A DNA stretch of 64,000 bases, from assembly GCA_030063045.1 (NCBI GenBank), contig JAQSEB010000017.1, positions 1,612,001 to 1,676,000 on the forward strand, written 5' to 3'. A program made the translations under genes and the position numbers. Source of the DNA: Pratylenchus scribneri (Eukaryota; Nematoda; Chromadorea; Rhabditida; Pratylenchidae). The notes beneath the pieces were generated by a model, which did not search any database, was not told the DNA's origin, and worked only from the letters and a program-made list of their open reading frames with translations. Below are positions 38,201 to 53,641 of the stretch, one piece after another (positions within the stretch are counted from its first letter, which is position 1; every line of letters starts with the position of its first letter).

Positions 38201-39162
38201 GATTATTACTACCAGCCGTGCAAGCAAGATGTGCTCGATGAGGAATTTCTGATGCGCAAAATGGCATGGACCTTCAACCAGGTCAAAACCAACCGTGGCA
38301 AGCCACCCTCGACCATTGTGATCATCCGTGATGGACTCAGTGAGGGAATGCTTCCAAAGGTGAGAAAGGAAATTTTGAAATTAAATTACATTATAATATT
38401 TTTCAGGCTGTCAAGGGCGAGTTCCAAGCGTTTGTTCAGTCGTGCACCAAATTTTCGGCAAATTGGATGCCTAAATTCCTCTACATCATCGTCGACAAAC
38501 GCCATAACAAGCGGTTGGTTTATTGGGGGGTTTTTATCCACTTTAAATTAAATTCCAATTTTAGATTCTTCGTCAAACGAGGTCCACAGCAGGTCGATAA
38601 TACAATGCCCGGCTCCGTCATTGATCGCAAATTTGTTCGTGTTGACATGCATGAATTCTTCTTGCAAGCTCATTTTCCTCTCAAGGTTTTTATACATATT
38701 ATTCAAAATTCAAATAATCCCAAAAAAAAATAATTAGGGCTGCTCGAAAATTCCGCAATACATTATTCCGGTGAATCAAGTCCAGGCGAGCAACAAGGAG
38801 CTGCAGGCATTCATTCTGGCGCTGTGCAACATGTGGCAGGTTTGATAATTAGTAAACATTTTTAAAACAAATATTTGTAAATTTATTTAAGATAGTGAAT
38901 TTGGCTCCTGCATTGCCAACTCCTGTTCTTCAGGCAAAGGAGCTGGCGAAGCGCGGTCGAAACAACTACATGGAGCTCAAACAGTAAGCTATTTTACTTT
39001 TATTTCCATTTTTAATTTACATGTTGCAGCACCAATCCAAAGACCATCCCATATGTTCCGGTCGGCGATCGCAACGGACATATGATCGACTACATCAAGT
39101 TGAACGCATTGCTGAATTACGAAGGGGCTCGCGGACTGGTGCTGACTCGCTTCAATGCATGA
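35279..39162 (+). CDS. Argonaute, WAGO-like, probably slicer-inactive
   Basis: Argonautes bind small RNAs. ATG at 35279 starts MADLSAVLGQLNL (35279-35317); exons 35362-35420 and 35466-35646 follow, and about a dozen more to a TGA at 39162. An N-domain (YRYDVELVRKVNG), an Argonaute linker, a PAZ region (NDITSSLQRITEE to MTLPEYFRVKKNTQIDGRYP) and MID/PIWI domains are recognisable (VLVIGVDTSRPP, FCANYAKDP, IVIIRDGLSEGMLP, KFLYIIVDKRHNKRF, ALPTPVLQAKELAKRG). The first two catalytic Asp positions (GVD and RDG) are kept. The third position, His in slicers, aligns to Lys in QAKELAKRG. The LAKRGRNNY ending resembles nematode WAGO proteins that act with secondary small RNAs. One intron holds a foldback element. 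Confidence 0.9.
37451..37696. repeat. Foldback (MITE-like) element in an Argonaute intron
   Basis: The arms read GCGCTAAAACTGAAA at the left (37461) and its reverse complement at the right (ending 37686). The match continues outwards as ATATATGT with two mismatches between. Inside each arm the CTAAAACTGAAATT unit is repeated. A short spacer of about 100 bp separates the arms. It has no coding capacity. Its transcript, as part of the Argonaute pre-mRNA, would fold into a hairpin. Confidence 0.85.
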
Positions 39163-40057
39163 GTGGATTGTTGGGCAACGGAAGGGAGTGCGAAGGAAGA
39201 ACAAAACGATATTTTGAAATAATTAAATTTGATATTATTGCCTTTTAAATTTCATCACATTATTATCGCAATTATATTTATTTGGGCTTTAACTCTTCAA
39301 CAATCCCAGGAACGATCATCCTTTATTTATTTTAAATATACTCATCTTCATTCCATCATCTTTTATCTATATTCTCCAAACAACCAAACAATATATTTTC
39401 GATATATTATCTAAATTTTTTGAATACGAGATAAACTTTTGATGCTTAGAAATTCACAAACTTTTCCATTTCAAATTGATAAGGAATTAGGTTAAGTTTT
39501 GTAGAAACTCTATTGGGTTGGTAAAATATGATTTAACATCGACAACCATCCACAAAATGCTAATTTCTTTCCCCTCTGACTTCCTCTTTGATCCCATCCA
39601 ATTAGTTTTGATCATCCCCTTTTCTGAGAAAATTGTACAATTGCCCGCCCGTTTCCCGCAGAACTCTCATCAGGCATCGATGATAAATAACCGACCAACG
39701 CCAAATTCAGAAGCCATTTTCCAGTGCAAATGTTTCAGAAGGCATTTATTTCGACGATTTTAACCTGCAGGACTTTGTTATAAAGGAGAATGTCGAAAAT
39801 AGCTCATTAATGGATTAGGATAAATGATGAAAATTAATGTATCTTTCTTCCATCCATTAAACATCATTTCATCATCATTTTGATGGAATTCAGAATCAAT
39901 TGTGAAGCTCCAAATAATGCAGTAAAATTAGAATAAAATGAACCCAATTTTAAACATTTAAAAATTTATTAGCAAAATGAGAATTTCTAATTAATAATAA
40001 GAATAAGACTAGTTTCTGATTGGGGTGGGAAAAGCATCATCTTTTGTAATGAAATGC
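39163..40057. other. Intergenic, Argonaute 3' flank to SAXO-like 3' end
   Basis: AT-rich, convergent gene ends. Several short plus-strand frames, none recognisable. Confidence 0.4.
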
Positions 40058-43000
40058 TTAATCTTCTGCCAAATTTTCTTTGGAACGATAGAGATGATGC
40101 CCTTTGGCAATTGAATGGAATTCAAAGTTGTCCGTATGTGGATGCTCTTTTGGCACTGCTTCTTCGCAATTATGATGATTCTTCAAGGAGTCGATTAATT
40201 CGCCCGCCGGGCATGGCATTATTTTATTTGTGTATTCCATCTGATAACCACTGGACAATTCTCGTTCCCCACTCAGTTTGAGAGCAGTGGATGGACGAAT
40301 TTTGGTCCGTGTCCCATATGAGTCTGGGGAAATTTGTTGGTAATTGTCACTGTACATTGTGCTTGAATGGAATGTTGCTGAAAATTGGGGAATATTTTAC
40401 ACAATTCACTCCTCAATTCCATTTTTCACCTCCAGGCTCAGTGAGGCTCAATTCCAAAAGATGTACCACCGGATGGGATCTTTCGCCCAATTCCTTCAGC
40501 CCAAATTCATCCTGGGTCATTGTTCGACCGAATTCCGCATTCTCTCCATCCTCCAACAGTCCAAAACTCGATGATTCATTTGCCCTTCCCCTCGCCGGGT
40601 ATTGTCCATCATTATCCAATCTTTTTTCCACGTAATCTTCACGTGACACCGTACTATAATCCGCCTGAGGCCCTTCTAATCGCCAACACTCCGTTGGCCT
40701 ATGCGCTTTCACATAATCTCGTTTCTTCTCATTGTAATCGTCTCGATGCACTGTGCTTTTGGCAAATTCACTTCCATCCGCCGGTACCAGAATCCCAGAT
40801 TCTTTTTGAATTCTTCGATCCGCCTTTTCCCCTTGCGTATGGGAATAATCCGTCCGGTTCACACTTCCCTCCATTCCAATTTTGCCTTCTCTCTGTGGTG
40901 GAAAAATGTCAAATTTGCCCAAAGCAACAATCAAAATTTTGTTTACCGTAAACAATTCCGAATTCACCGGTCGAATTGGGCCAACGCGTTCGCCTTGTTT
41001 CGGTGCAAATTCAACGTGTTTATGCGTTTCCGATGCAAAACTTCCTTCGCCACGCAAAATGCCAGATTCCTCCGGCCTTCGCTGCTCGGCTCTTTCCCCT
41101 TTCGTGTGTCGATATTCATCCCTGTTCACTGTTTGACCATCCATTCTTCCTTCAGTCTAAATATTTTCGTTTTTAATCCAATTTTTGGCCATCACCCAAC
41201 CTTCCAAATATCCGAACTGCCTTGCACTTTTGCCTCAAATCGATCCCCTCTTTTCGGCTGATATTCGGCATTTTTGCTGGTTTCTCCCAAAAATGTTCCA
41301 TCACCTCTCAACAATTCCGCCCCTTCATCCGTTGGCACATTCCTTGTGGCCCTTTCCCCTTGTCTTTGGACAAATTCCGTTCGATGTACTGTACTCAATG
41401 GAGGTTGGCTGGGATCAATGTCCGGCTGCAAAATTACTTTAAATTTATCCTGATATTTTCGTTTGTCTCACATCAAATAATGGCTCATCCTTTGGTCTCC
41501 GCATTTCGTGCCTTTCCCCCCGCTTTCCCTCAATTGTGTATTCCACCCGATTTACGGATCCATCCTCCGCCATCCGGCCCTCTCTCCGCCATAATTCATT
41601 GGCTTCTGGCCTCCGTGTGGCAAATCTTTCACCCATTCCCTTTTGGCCATATTCACTTTTGGCCACACTTTCCGCATCGAATTTGCTTTGTGAACGAAGA
41701 ATGTTGGAATCCGGCGGTTTCCTCATTTCAAATCGTTCGCCCTTTCCTCCCCTATATTCACTGCGGGTCACCGTCGATTGTCCATTGGCCATTGGTTGGC
41801 TTTGGCTTTGCTAAATTTAAACAAAATCATTCAAATTAGATTCCCATGTTTTAATTGCCTTCCAAATATCCGAAGTCCTTGGCCTCGTTGCCTCCGTCCT
41901 TTGTCCCTGTTTTGGTCCAAATTCCACATGTTTATGAGTTTCCCTCTCAAAACTGCCTTCGCCCTTCAAAATGCCTGATTCTGTTGGCCGATGGATGGGA
42001 AACCGTTCGGCACGTCCCTCTCGTCCATATTCTTCCCTGTTCACTCCACGCCCTTCCAATCTCTCTCCACTCTGTGAATTCAATTCATATTTTAAATTTT
42101 TGGCCATTGCCCAACCTTCCATATATCCGAACTGCCCTGAACTTTTGCTTCAAATCGATCCCCTCTTTTCGCCTGATATTCAGCATTTTTGCTTGTTTCT
42201 CCCAAAAATGTTCCATCGCCTCTCAACAATTCGGTCCCCTCATTTGGCCTCACCATTCGTTCAAATCGTTCACCCCTCCCTCCTTGGCCGTATTCACTTC
42301 GATTCACCGTGGCCCTCTCCAGTAATGGCTCGCCACTCTGTTCAAATGTGCCCAAAATTAGTCCGCCTCCCACTTCCATTCACCTTAAATATATCTGAAT
42401 TTGGTGGCCTCCTCCCCTCCAATCGTTCTGTCCTTTTTGGCCCAAATTCACTCAAGTTGCTTGTTTCCCTTTGGAATGCCCGGTCCCCATCGCCCAAAAT
42501 GCCAGCATTTTCATTTGGCCGAAATGGTTTACTTCTTTCCGATGCCCTTTTCTCTGCAAATTGTTCCCTCGTCACCGATGTCCCTTCAACGGTTCCATCT
42601 CGCTGAAAATAGGCCCAAAAATTGTTCATTTCCGTCCCCATTTTAGTACTATTTTCGCACCCACCTTCCATAAATCCGATGTCCTTGGCCGTGTTGGTTG
42701 CATTCTTTCTGATTTTTTTGCCCCAAATTCACTTTGATGAATTGTCGTTTTTGGTGTTTCCATTTGATTTTGGAATAATTGGGTGGATGCCGGCGGTCTT
42801 GTCGCCCGAATTCGTTCAGTCCCTGAACAAACAATACCCACAAAATTAGGCAAATATAAATTCATTCCAACCATTTTGTAAGGCCCTTTCACTCTCCTCC
42901 CTATATGTGCTTCTCATTCCGCCGGTTGAATTGCCCAATTCAATTTGTGAATTTTGGGTCCTTTTTCTCAATGCCGCCGATGTCACAAATCGTTCATTTC

Positions 43001-43446
43001 GGGCATCGCTGCCGCTGGCCAATGCCGGCCGAAGCTCATTGTCCACACGGCCAACGGAAAATGGCTTCAAATGAGAAGGAATTATTTTGTATTTTGGCGG
43101 GTGCATTACCCCCAATATCCGGCCCCATAGTAACCAATCCCTTCATCATTATAATAAGGATAACATATCTATGGAGAGACCCTTCAAAATGCCCTTTGCC
43201 ACTTTTGACCATTTCCCTTTCCCCCTTCTAATTTACCGCATTGTTCAATGCCAATTCGCCTTTAGGCCGTGTCGGCCTCACCCTTTCCCCTCCATTCTCC
43301 ACGGTGGCGAATTCTTTACGATAGAAATGGCCTTCACTATCATTTCCAAAGGAAAGTGCCGTATTCGATTTTGACCGATCAAATGGGCATGAATGCCGTC
43401 CGCAAGTACAAATTTCGCAAATGCATTGTGGCCCATGTTGGCCCAT
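40058..43446 (-). CDS. SAXO-like (stabiliser of axonemal microtubules) repeat protein
   Basis: SAXO/FAM154 proteins coat microtubules of cilia and axons through Mn-type repeats. The N-terminus (start 43446) has CICEICTCGRHSCPF, the Cys/His-rich signature that begins SAXO proteins. A long run of related repeats follows through about 40420, each pairing VNRxEYxxKxGER with RPxxSxIL, then ETxxxxEFxPKxGER. Examples begin at about 43000, 42590, 42350, 42050, 41750, 41400 and 41120. The last exon (40357-40058) contains SDNYQQISPDSYG and ends NLAED. Introns are short and lie between repeats. The expansion is larger than the usual vertebrate protein. Ciliated sensory neurons are the expected site, because nematode sperm lack axonemes; this is inference. 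Exon borders are approximate. Confidence 0.82.
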
Positions 43447-44490
43447 TATTTTGGGAAAAAATTGTTGGAAAGCTGAAAATTTATTTATTTCGTCAATGGG
43501 AACGCTGAGATTTTATGGGGGAGAGAAAAGACAATTTGTGTCCTCATTCAGAGTGGCCAATTTTGAAGTGGAAGGAAACGAACTAATTCACAAGGGAAAA
43601 TGAGAATGAAAAGGGGAAAGAAATTGGGAGGATGGAAATGGAACATCGATGGACAAGTGCCGCGCAAATTGTGCCCGAATTGGTCCTCTGGGACAATTGC
43701 CATTGCCACAAACATTTGAGGCAATCCTCTTTGCATTTTTGTTGGTTGTCCCAATGTCGCCTTCGTCTCGTTCCGCTGGTCCCTTCCTCCTCATCAATCC
43801 ATCTTTTTGGGGGCATTTGAGGGCATTTGCCATCCGTGGCCAAATGAGCGATGGCCAAAACGAAAGGAGGAAAAGGAAAATTTGCTTGGAAACGGCGGGA
43901 AATGGGAAAGGAGAAAGAAGGAAAGGATGGCGGCTGGCAGGAAGGCAAAGGCACATTGGACTTGGCCGAAGGCAAAACAACAAAAAGGGAAGAAGGAGGG
44001 GAAGGGGGATTGCGCGGAGTGAAAAGGCAACGGCAAATATATTGGAGGAAGGCGAAATGGATGCGGGAAAGAAGGGGCAGCCGATAGTCCCAGGCATCCA
44101 CTCACCCGGCTGTCCCGTCCCACATTTTTCCCCAAAGGGAATCGATTGCCCAATTCGGCTTCCGCCACTCCCCCTCTTTTACCCCCATAATATTTTTACT
44201 CCCCAAATATGGGGTGGCGGCCATTTTCTCGTCCTTCCACCCACCCTTTTACCCCACGTAATTGGCCTCCTTTCGGCTTTATTATTTTCTTCATTTTTAA
44301 TGTGCACAACTGGCTTTGATGAAATGATGAATAAATGCATGAAAAGAAACAAAGGATGAAAAGGAGAAATTTGGGGAAATGAGGCGAAATTGAGAAGAAT
44401 TGGATAGGAAAATAATAGGAACAAAATGAATAAATGGGAGAAATGTAGGTGAATTGAATGTGGATTAATAGCATCTTTTTTGGCCGCATT
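43447..44490. other. Spacer between rab 3' end and SAXO-like start
   Basis: Open frames on both strands at 43583-44359 overlap each other and are compositionally biased. No recognisable product. The promoter of the SAXO-like gene should lie just above 43446. Confidence 0.35.
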
Positions 44491-48006
<3,516 letters not shown>

Positions 48007-48655
48007 CTTTCTATGACCAGGCAAATTTATTGTTGAAAAATGGATTGATTGATGGCAAAATTAGCAAATTGGATGGTTAAAATAATTGTGATGATGATGG
48101 GAAGAAAAGATGATGAGGGGGCAATTAATTGGCCCCTAAGGGGAGTTGACGAGTCCAAAATGATGGAAAGGGAAATATGGCCAATGCCTGCCGATGGCCT
48201 TCCCCTTTTTTAGGGTTGTTATATACTTCAGTCGTGGCCGCTTATTTCTCACTAATTGTCCGGCGGGGCTGGAGATAGGAGGACGAGCAGCGGTTAAAAA
48301 GGGGGACAAAAAACAAGAGGGGGTCCGTAAGAAGCAACAAAACAAGAGCATGGATGGAGGGGGAAATCATCGCCAATTCCATCCGCGCCGTTCGGCTCCG
48401 CCCCATCTCGGCACCGAAAGCATATTGGCACGGAGGAGGACACATTTGGACGGGGTTGGGGACAGCCGGTCCTTACGGGGCGAAGAGTGTTGGACGACCA
48501 TGAAAGGGAGGAGGGGAAGGAGGAATGCTTCTCCATTCGAGACGCCCTCTTGGGGCTTATTTTTCACACTCGTGAATATTCCCTCCACCCACTTTTTAAT
48601 TCGTTGGCCCTTCACAAAAAAAAGTAGATTGGATGATGTGTGCAGTTTTTATGCT
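48007..48655. other. Upstream region of the rab gene
   Basis: Probable promoter region. Overlapping short frames at 48194-48739 are not recognisable. Confidence 0.35.
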
Positions 48656-48665
48656 AATAATAATG

Positions 48666-49835
48666 GAGAAAAGTTTTTTTTGTCTCCAAAATCGGTTCTT
48701 TTTGTCCCCAAAGTGGTTTTTTTTGTCCCCAACTTTTAAATAGTTTTTTTTGTCTCCAAAATCGGTTCTTTTTGTCCCCAAAGTGGTTTTTTTTGTCCCC
48801 AACTAATAAAAATTTGTTTTTCACGTTGTAAATGATATAAAACGGTTTTACAACACTCCAAGGGTGCGCGGAAGTCAAAAAGAGGTGCGCGGGATACATC
48901 CGGATATTGAGGGATTAAGGAGGATTAAGGGGGATTAAGCCGGATTAAGCCCCGGAATGGAAGGGAAATGGCCCGAAGGGCCAGTGGAAGGTCGGGAAGT
49001 GCCTGAGAGTGCGCGGGATAGAGCCGGATATATGGGGATTAAGGTGGATATAGGGGGATTAAGCCGGATTAAGCTTAGCTAGAGGCTATGGATTAGGGTT
49101 ATGGTTAGGGGCGGCATGGGATCTAGGGGCTAAGGGTTTAGGAGCACGAGGGATATAGGGGGATTAATGTGGATATAGGAGGATTAAGCCGGATAAAAGC
49201 TTAGTTATGGGCTAGGGTTAGGATTAGGGGTTCGGAGCATAGGAATCTCGCGAAGCCGGAAGCAAATCAGCCCAAATCGGGCTCGCGCCCATCGATTCCA
49301 GGCCTTAATCCGACTTAACCCCCTAAATCCACCTTAATCCCCCTATATCCGGCTTAATCTCGCGCATTCTCCGGGCCTCTGTTACACTTCCCTGACCTTC
49401 CAATGACCTTCCGAGCCATTTCGAATCCATTTCGCGGCTTAATCCGGCTTAATCCCCCTATATCCACCTTAATCCCCTTATATCCGGTTATATCCCGCAC
49501 ACTCTCAGGCACTTCTCGACGTTCCTGTGGCCTTCCGGGCCATTTCCCGTCCATTTCGGGGCTTAATCCCCCTTAATCCTCCTTAATCCCTCAATATCCG
49601 GATATATCCCGCGCACCTCTTTTTGACTTCCGCGCACCCTTGGAGTGTTGTAAAACTGTTTTATATCATTTACAACGTGAAAAACAAATTTTTATTAGTT
49701 GGGGACAAAAAAAACCACTTTGGGGACAAAAAGAACCGATTTTGGAGACAAAAAAAACTATTTAAAAGTTGGGGACAAAAAAAACCACTCTGGGGACAAA
49801 AAGAACCGATTTTGGGGACAAAAAAAACCGCACCC
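48666..49835. mobile_element. Long palindromic (foldback) element, 1.17 kb
   Basis: Nearly the whole element is one imperfect inverted repeat centred near 49250. Outer arms carry repeats of GGGGACAAAAAGAACC/GGGGACAAAAAAAACC type (left 48673-48800, right 49700-49829 as complement). Next comes a CACGTTGTAAATGATATAAAAC block, then a GTGCGCGG(A/G)-rich block. The core is made of GGATTAAG and GGATATA units (left) against CTTAATCC and TATATCC (right). A 10-bp direct repeat AATAATAATG flanks it (48656-48665 and 49836-49845), a candidate target duplication, though it is simple sequence. No transposase frame is seen, so it would be non-autonomous. Confidence 0.85.
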
Positions 49836-49845
49836 AATAATAATG

Positions 49846-50009
49846 TGAATGGCAAATGGCCTCATATTTGTTTTTTTTTTATAAAAAATGTTTGGATAAA
49901 TCAAAAGCATTTTTGGAATTGGAAAGAAGGCATTCCATACGAATTGGGATTCAAAAAAAAGAAAATAGGCGCATTTAATTCTTCTCGGAAAACATACTGT
50001 ACCCATACA
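49846..50009. other. Spacer between foldback element and satellite array 4
   Basis: No gene seen. Confidence 0.4.
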
Positions 50010-51306
50010 AATTAGAATTATAATTACAATTACAAATCAGAATTACAATTACAATTACAAATCAGAATTACAATTACAATCGCAAATCAGAATTACAATT
50101 ACAAATCAGAATTACAATTACAATCGCAAATCAGAATTACAATTACAAATCAGAATTACAATTACAATCGCAAATCAGAATTTACAATTACAATCGCAAA
50201 TCAGAATTACAATTACAAATCAGAATTACAATTACAATCGCAAATCAGAATTACAATTACAAATCAGAATTACAATTACAATCGCAAATCAGAATTACAA
50301 TTACAAATCAGAATTACAATTACAATTACAAATCAGAATTACAATTACAATCGCAAATCAGAATTACAATTACAATCGCAAATCAGAATTACAATTACAA
50401 TTACAAATCAGAATTACAATTACAATCGCAAATCAGAATTACAATTACAAATCAGAATTACAATTACAATCGCAAATCAGAATTACAATTACAAATCAGA
50501 ATTACAATTACAATCGCAAATCAGAATTACAATTACAAATCAGAATTACAATTACAATCGCAAATCAGAATTACAATTACAAATCAGAATTACAATTACA
50601 ATCGCAAATCAGAATTTACAATTACAATCGCAAATCAGAATTACAATTACAATTACAAATCAGAATTACAATTACAATCGCAAATCAGAATTACAATTAC
50701 AAATCAGAATTACAATTACAATCGCAAATCAGAATTACAATTACAAATCAGAATTACAATTACAATCGCAAATCAGAATTTACAATTACAATCGCAAATC
50801 AGAATTTACAATTACAATCGCAAATCAGAATTACAATTACAATTACAAATCAGAATTACAATTACAATCGCAAATCAGAATTACAATTACAAATCAGAAT
50901 TACAATTACAATCGCAAATCAGAATTTACAATTACAATCGCAAATCAGAATTACAATTACAAATCAGAATTACAATTACAATCGCAAATCAGAATTACAA
51001 TTACAAATCAGAATTACAATTACAATCGCAAATCAGAATTACAATTACAATCGCAAATCAGAATTACAATTACAAATCAGAATTACAATTACAATCGCAA
51101 ATCAGAATTGCAATTACAAATCAGAATTACAATTACAATCGCAAATCAGAATTTACAATTACAATCGCAAATCAGAATTACAATTACAAATCAGAATTAC
51201 AATTACAATCGCAAATCAGAATTACAATTACAATCGCAAATTACAATTACAACTACAACCGCAAATCAGAATTACAATTACAAATCAGAATTACAATTAC
51301 AAATTA
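50010..51306 (+). repeat. Satellite array 4
   Basis: Same family and orientation as array 1, mostly a 44-bp two-part unit (19-bp plus 25-bp forms), with a variant AATTTACAATTACAATCGCAAATCAG every few units. It lies downstream of rps-9 and upstream of the rab gene. Open frames over it are artefacts. Confidence 0.97.
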
Positions 51307-51510
51307 CTAAACAGTAAAATATGATAATATAACAAATTCGTACTCAACAATCCCGAAACCTCAGAAAGCCATTTTGAAAATGGAAATTTTCGAAAACTCA
51401 ATTCGTAAACGGAAAAGAATAACAAATAATTTTATCCAATAAATTGGTGAAAAGTCCAATCATTCAACAATAACCAACATTTAACATAATTATGGTGGTG
51501 TAGGACTTGT

Positions 51511-53641
51511 TTAATCTTCTTCTTCTCCAGCGGATCCGCCTCCACCGGCACCCTTCTTTGCATTCTTTCGCTTGACACGGCCTGGCTTTCCGCCTGAATA
51601 TGGCGACTTGGTGGAGAAGTCAATGTGCTTTTGCGAATCAAGACGCACAATGAAGGATGGGATGTTCACAACTTGACGGCGGACACTTAAAATTGAAATA
51701 AAAATTTTTGATTAAAAATTCTGATTTTTGATAAATAACTTGATACCCCTTAGGATGGTTTTGGAATATACTCTTTAGCCGACGCCCCACAAAATTTTAG
51801 GAGAGCTAAGCCATTTTCAATCAATCTTTTAATAAGCCTCTAACGAATGAATTGGATGGGCATCGGCAAGAAGTTCTCCCGAGAGGATTCGAACCCGTGA
51901 ACTAATTCTGAAAAAGTAAAGGGGTCCCTTTCCCTTCCCTCTTATTGGTTTAAAATTTTCTCTTTTGGTATAATTTTCTTTATAAACCCCAGTCGCTTAA
52001 AATTAACCATAAAACTTTAAGTTTTAAGGCTAAACTCCAAAGTGGAAATCTACCTATACCTAATTTTGGTTTTTTGACAATTTATTCATCAAAGCTGATA
52101 GTTGAAATTGATTGTTCCCAAATCAAACTAGGATTAAATGTGTTATGTATATCGACAACGACAATAACGAAATATCTAATATCAACTTTTCTTTGGAATC
52201 GAATATCAATCCAAGATATCGGATCTATCATGTATACCTATTTCTCTTATTCTGTTCTTCTATAGCTTGTGGCAATGTTACTTTGCTATAGCGAATTAAG
52301 TTATAGAAATAAAGTCAAACCGAATGTGCTTCTGGCGAATGAGAACGCGGGCATGATGGATGGATTTGGCCAATCCAAGTTTGAACACTTGAGTTTGCAA
52401 ACGGCGTTCCATGAAGTCTTCGACGCGAAGGCCGAGCACATAATCGAGTTTCATTTTGTCCTCACTGAGCACTCCGATGCGGACCAAACGACGCAGCAAT
52501 GCATTGCCCTCGAATAGACGTTTCGGGTCCTTGTCCTCCAATGTGAGCAATTCACGGGCGGCTTTGCGGATTTTGGCCAAAGTCAATTTGACGCGCCACA
52601 CTTCTCGTTTATTTCGCAGGCCAAATTCACCAATCAATTTGATCTCCTTAATATTTAAAGCATTATTGTTATATAATAAAGTAAAGCAAACCGCATCAAG
52701 TCGTTCCGGTACTTATGGAGATTGGCCCCTACAAGAGAAAGGACTGATGGAAGGGAGGGAATTGATGGAAGGGAAATGTGTCACTCATCATATTGAGATG
52801 AAGGGAATGGATTCAGCGAGGGAGAAATGAATTTCCTCGTGCGGGGAAGATTCCTAAACGGTAAAATGTGAACTAAGAAATAAGAATTAAATATAAAATT
52901 GGAATAAAAATCAGAGAAAAAACTTAGTTCATCACAAACAATAGTGTTTTTATTTCATTCAAACATTTTGTGTTTTTAATTCTATTATTTTTTCAAACAT
53001 TTTTTTAAAGAATTGTGTTTTTGTGTTCTAGACATTTTCTATTTTTATTTTCCTAAACATTGAATGATTTTGTTTTTATAAATTTTAAAAAATATTTAGT
53101 TTAATGTTTTAATTTTATATATACTGTGTAACCTCTTTTGATTTCCCATGGGGAATTATTTTTCTACTCCTTAAAAATTGGGAAAATTAGAGTCTAACTC
53201 CTTTAATTTGTGGATATTTATGAATTAAACACATAAGATTTTGTAGATCTTTAAAGAATTTAGAAAATTTGATAAAAATTTATTTTGATTTATATTGCCT
53301 AGTTATGAATCTTCAAAATCGAGGGTTGGGAATTAAAAGAGTTATACATTAAATATTTTATTTTTTTTATTCAGAATTATTTTAATTTTTAATCAAAAAT
53401 TTAAATTAGAATTTGCACCGTTTAGGAATCTTCCCCGCACGAGGAAATTCATTTCTCCCTCGCTGAATCCATTCCCTTCATCTCAATATGATGAGTGACA
53501 CATTTCCCTTCCATCAATTCCCTCCCTTCCATCAGTCCTTTCTCTTGTAGGGGCCAATCTCCATAAGTACCGTCGTTCCTTCTCGAATGGACGACGCGGG
53601 ACATCATAAACTTTGGAGAAAACGTTTTTAACACGAGGCAT
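51511..53641 (-). CDS. rps-9: 40S ribosomal protein S9 (uS4), coding exon split by an inserted element
   Basis: RPS9 (uS4) is a core protein of the small ribosomal subunit. The ATG at 53641 starts [23 protein letters not shown] (53641-53572). The coding sequence is then interrupted at 53571 by an 864-bp element and resumes at 52699 (TTGATGCG, to 52692). Later exons are 52646-52321 ([50 protein letters not shown]) and 51685-51511 ([18 protein letters not shown] to SAGEEED). Removing the element and one copy of its 8-bp duplication gives an unbroken 192-residue protein of normal length. As written, reading through the element meets stops. The gene is otherwise well conserved, which suggests a recent insertion. 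Confidence 0.93.
52700..52707. repeat. Target-site duplication, left copy
   Basis: GTCGTTCC, identical to 53572-53579. It corresponds to codons for part of KERL in rps-9. Confidence 0.93.
52708..53571. mobile_element. hAT-like non-autonomous inverted-repeat element inside rps-9
   Basis: The ends are GGTACTTATGG and CCATAAGTACC. Terminal arms of about 155 bp (52708-52862 and 53417-53571) are near-identical inverted copies. The centre (about 550 bp) is AT-rich without a transposase. An exact 8-bp duplication, GTCGTTCC, flanks it at 52700-52707 and 53572-53579. Eight-bp duplications are typical of hAT elements (also P and Merlin). The arms contain a 40-codon open frame on each strand that is simply the repeat and not a gene. 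Confidence 0.93.
53572..53579. repeat. Target-site duplication, right copy
   Basis: GTCGTTCC, identical to 52700-52707. Confidence 0.93.

Noticed and set aside
43583..44359. Long overlapping frames on both strands (up to 236 residues)
   Set aside because: Mutual shadows with biased composition; no motif and no splice structure.
48690..49850. GGGGACAAAAA repeats as a CRISPR-like array
   Set aside because: They are the arms of a eukaryotic foldback element; no spacers of constant length.
51880..51905. tRNA-like T-arm (GGTTCGAATCC on the minus strand)
   Set aside because: The stem does not pair well and no matching acceptor or anticodon arm lies upstream; it falls in an rps-9 intron.
53450..53571. 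Element arm as a functional 'introner' that would splice cleanly out of rps-9
   Set aside because: The only convincing donor/acceptor pair leads to a stop after a few codons, so clean splicing is not supported by sequence alone.
52708..53634. Identical 40-codon frames on opposite strands ([20 protein letters not shown])
   Set aside because: They are the two inverted arms of the element in rps-9, not a gene pair.
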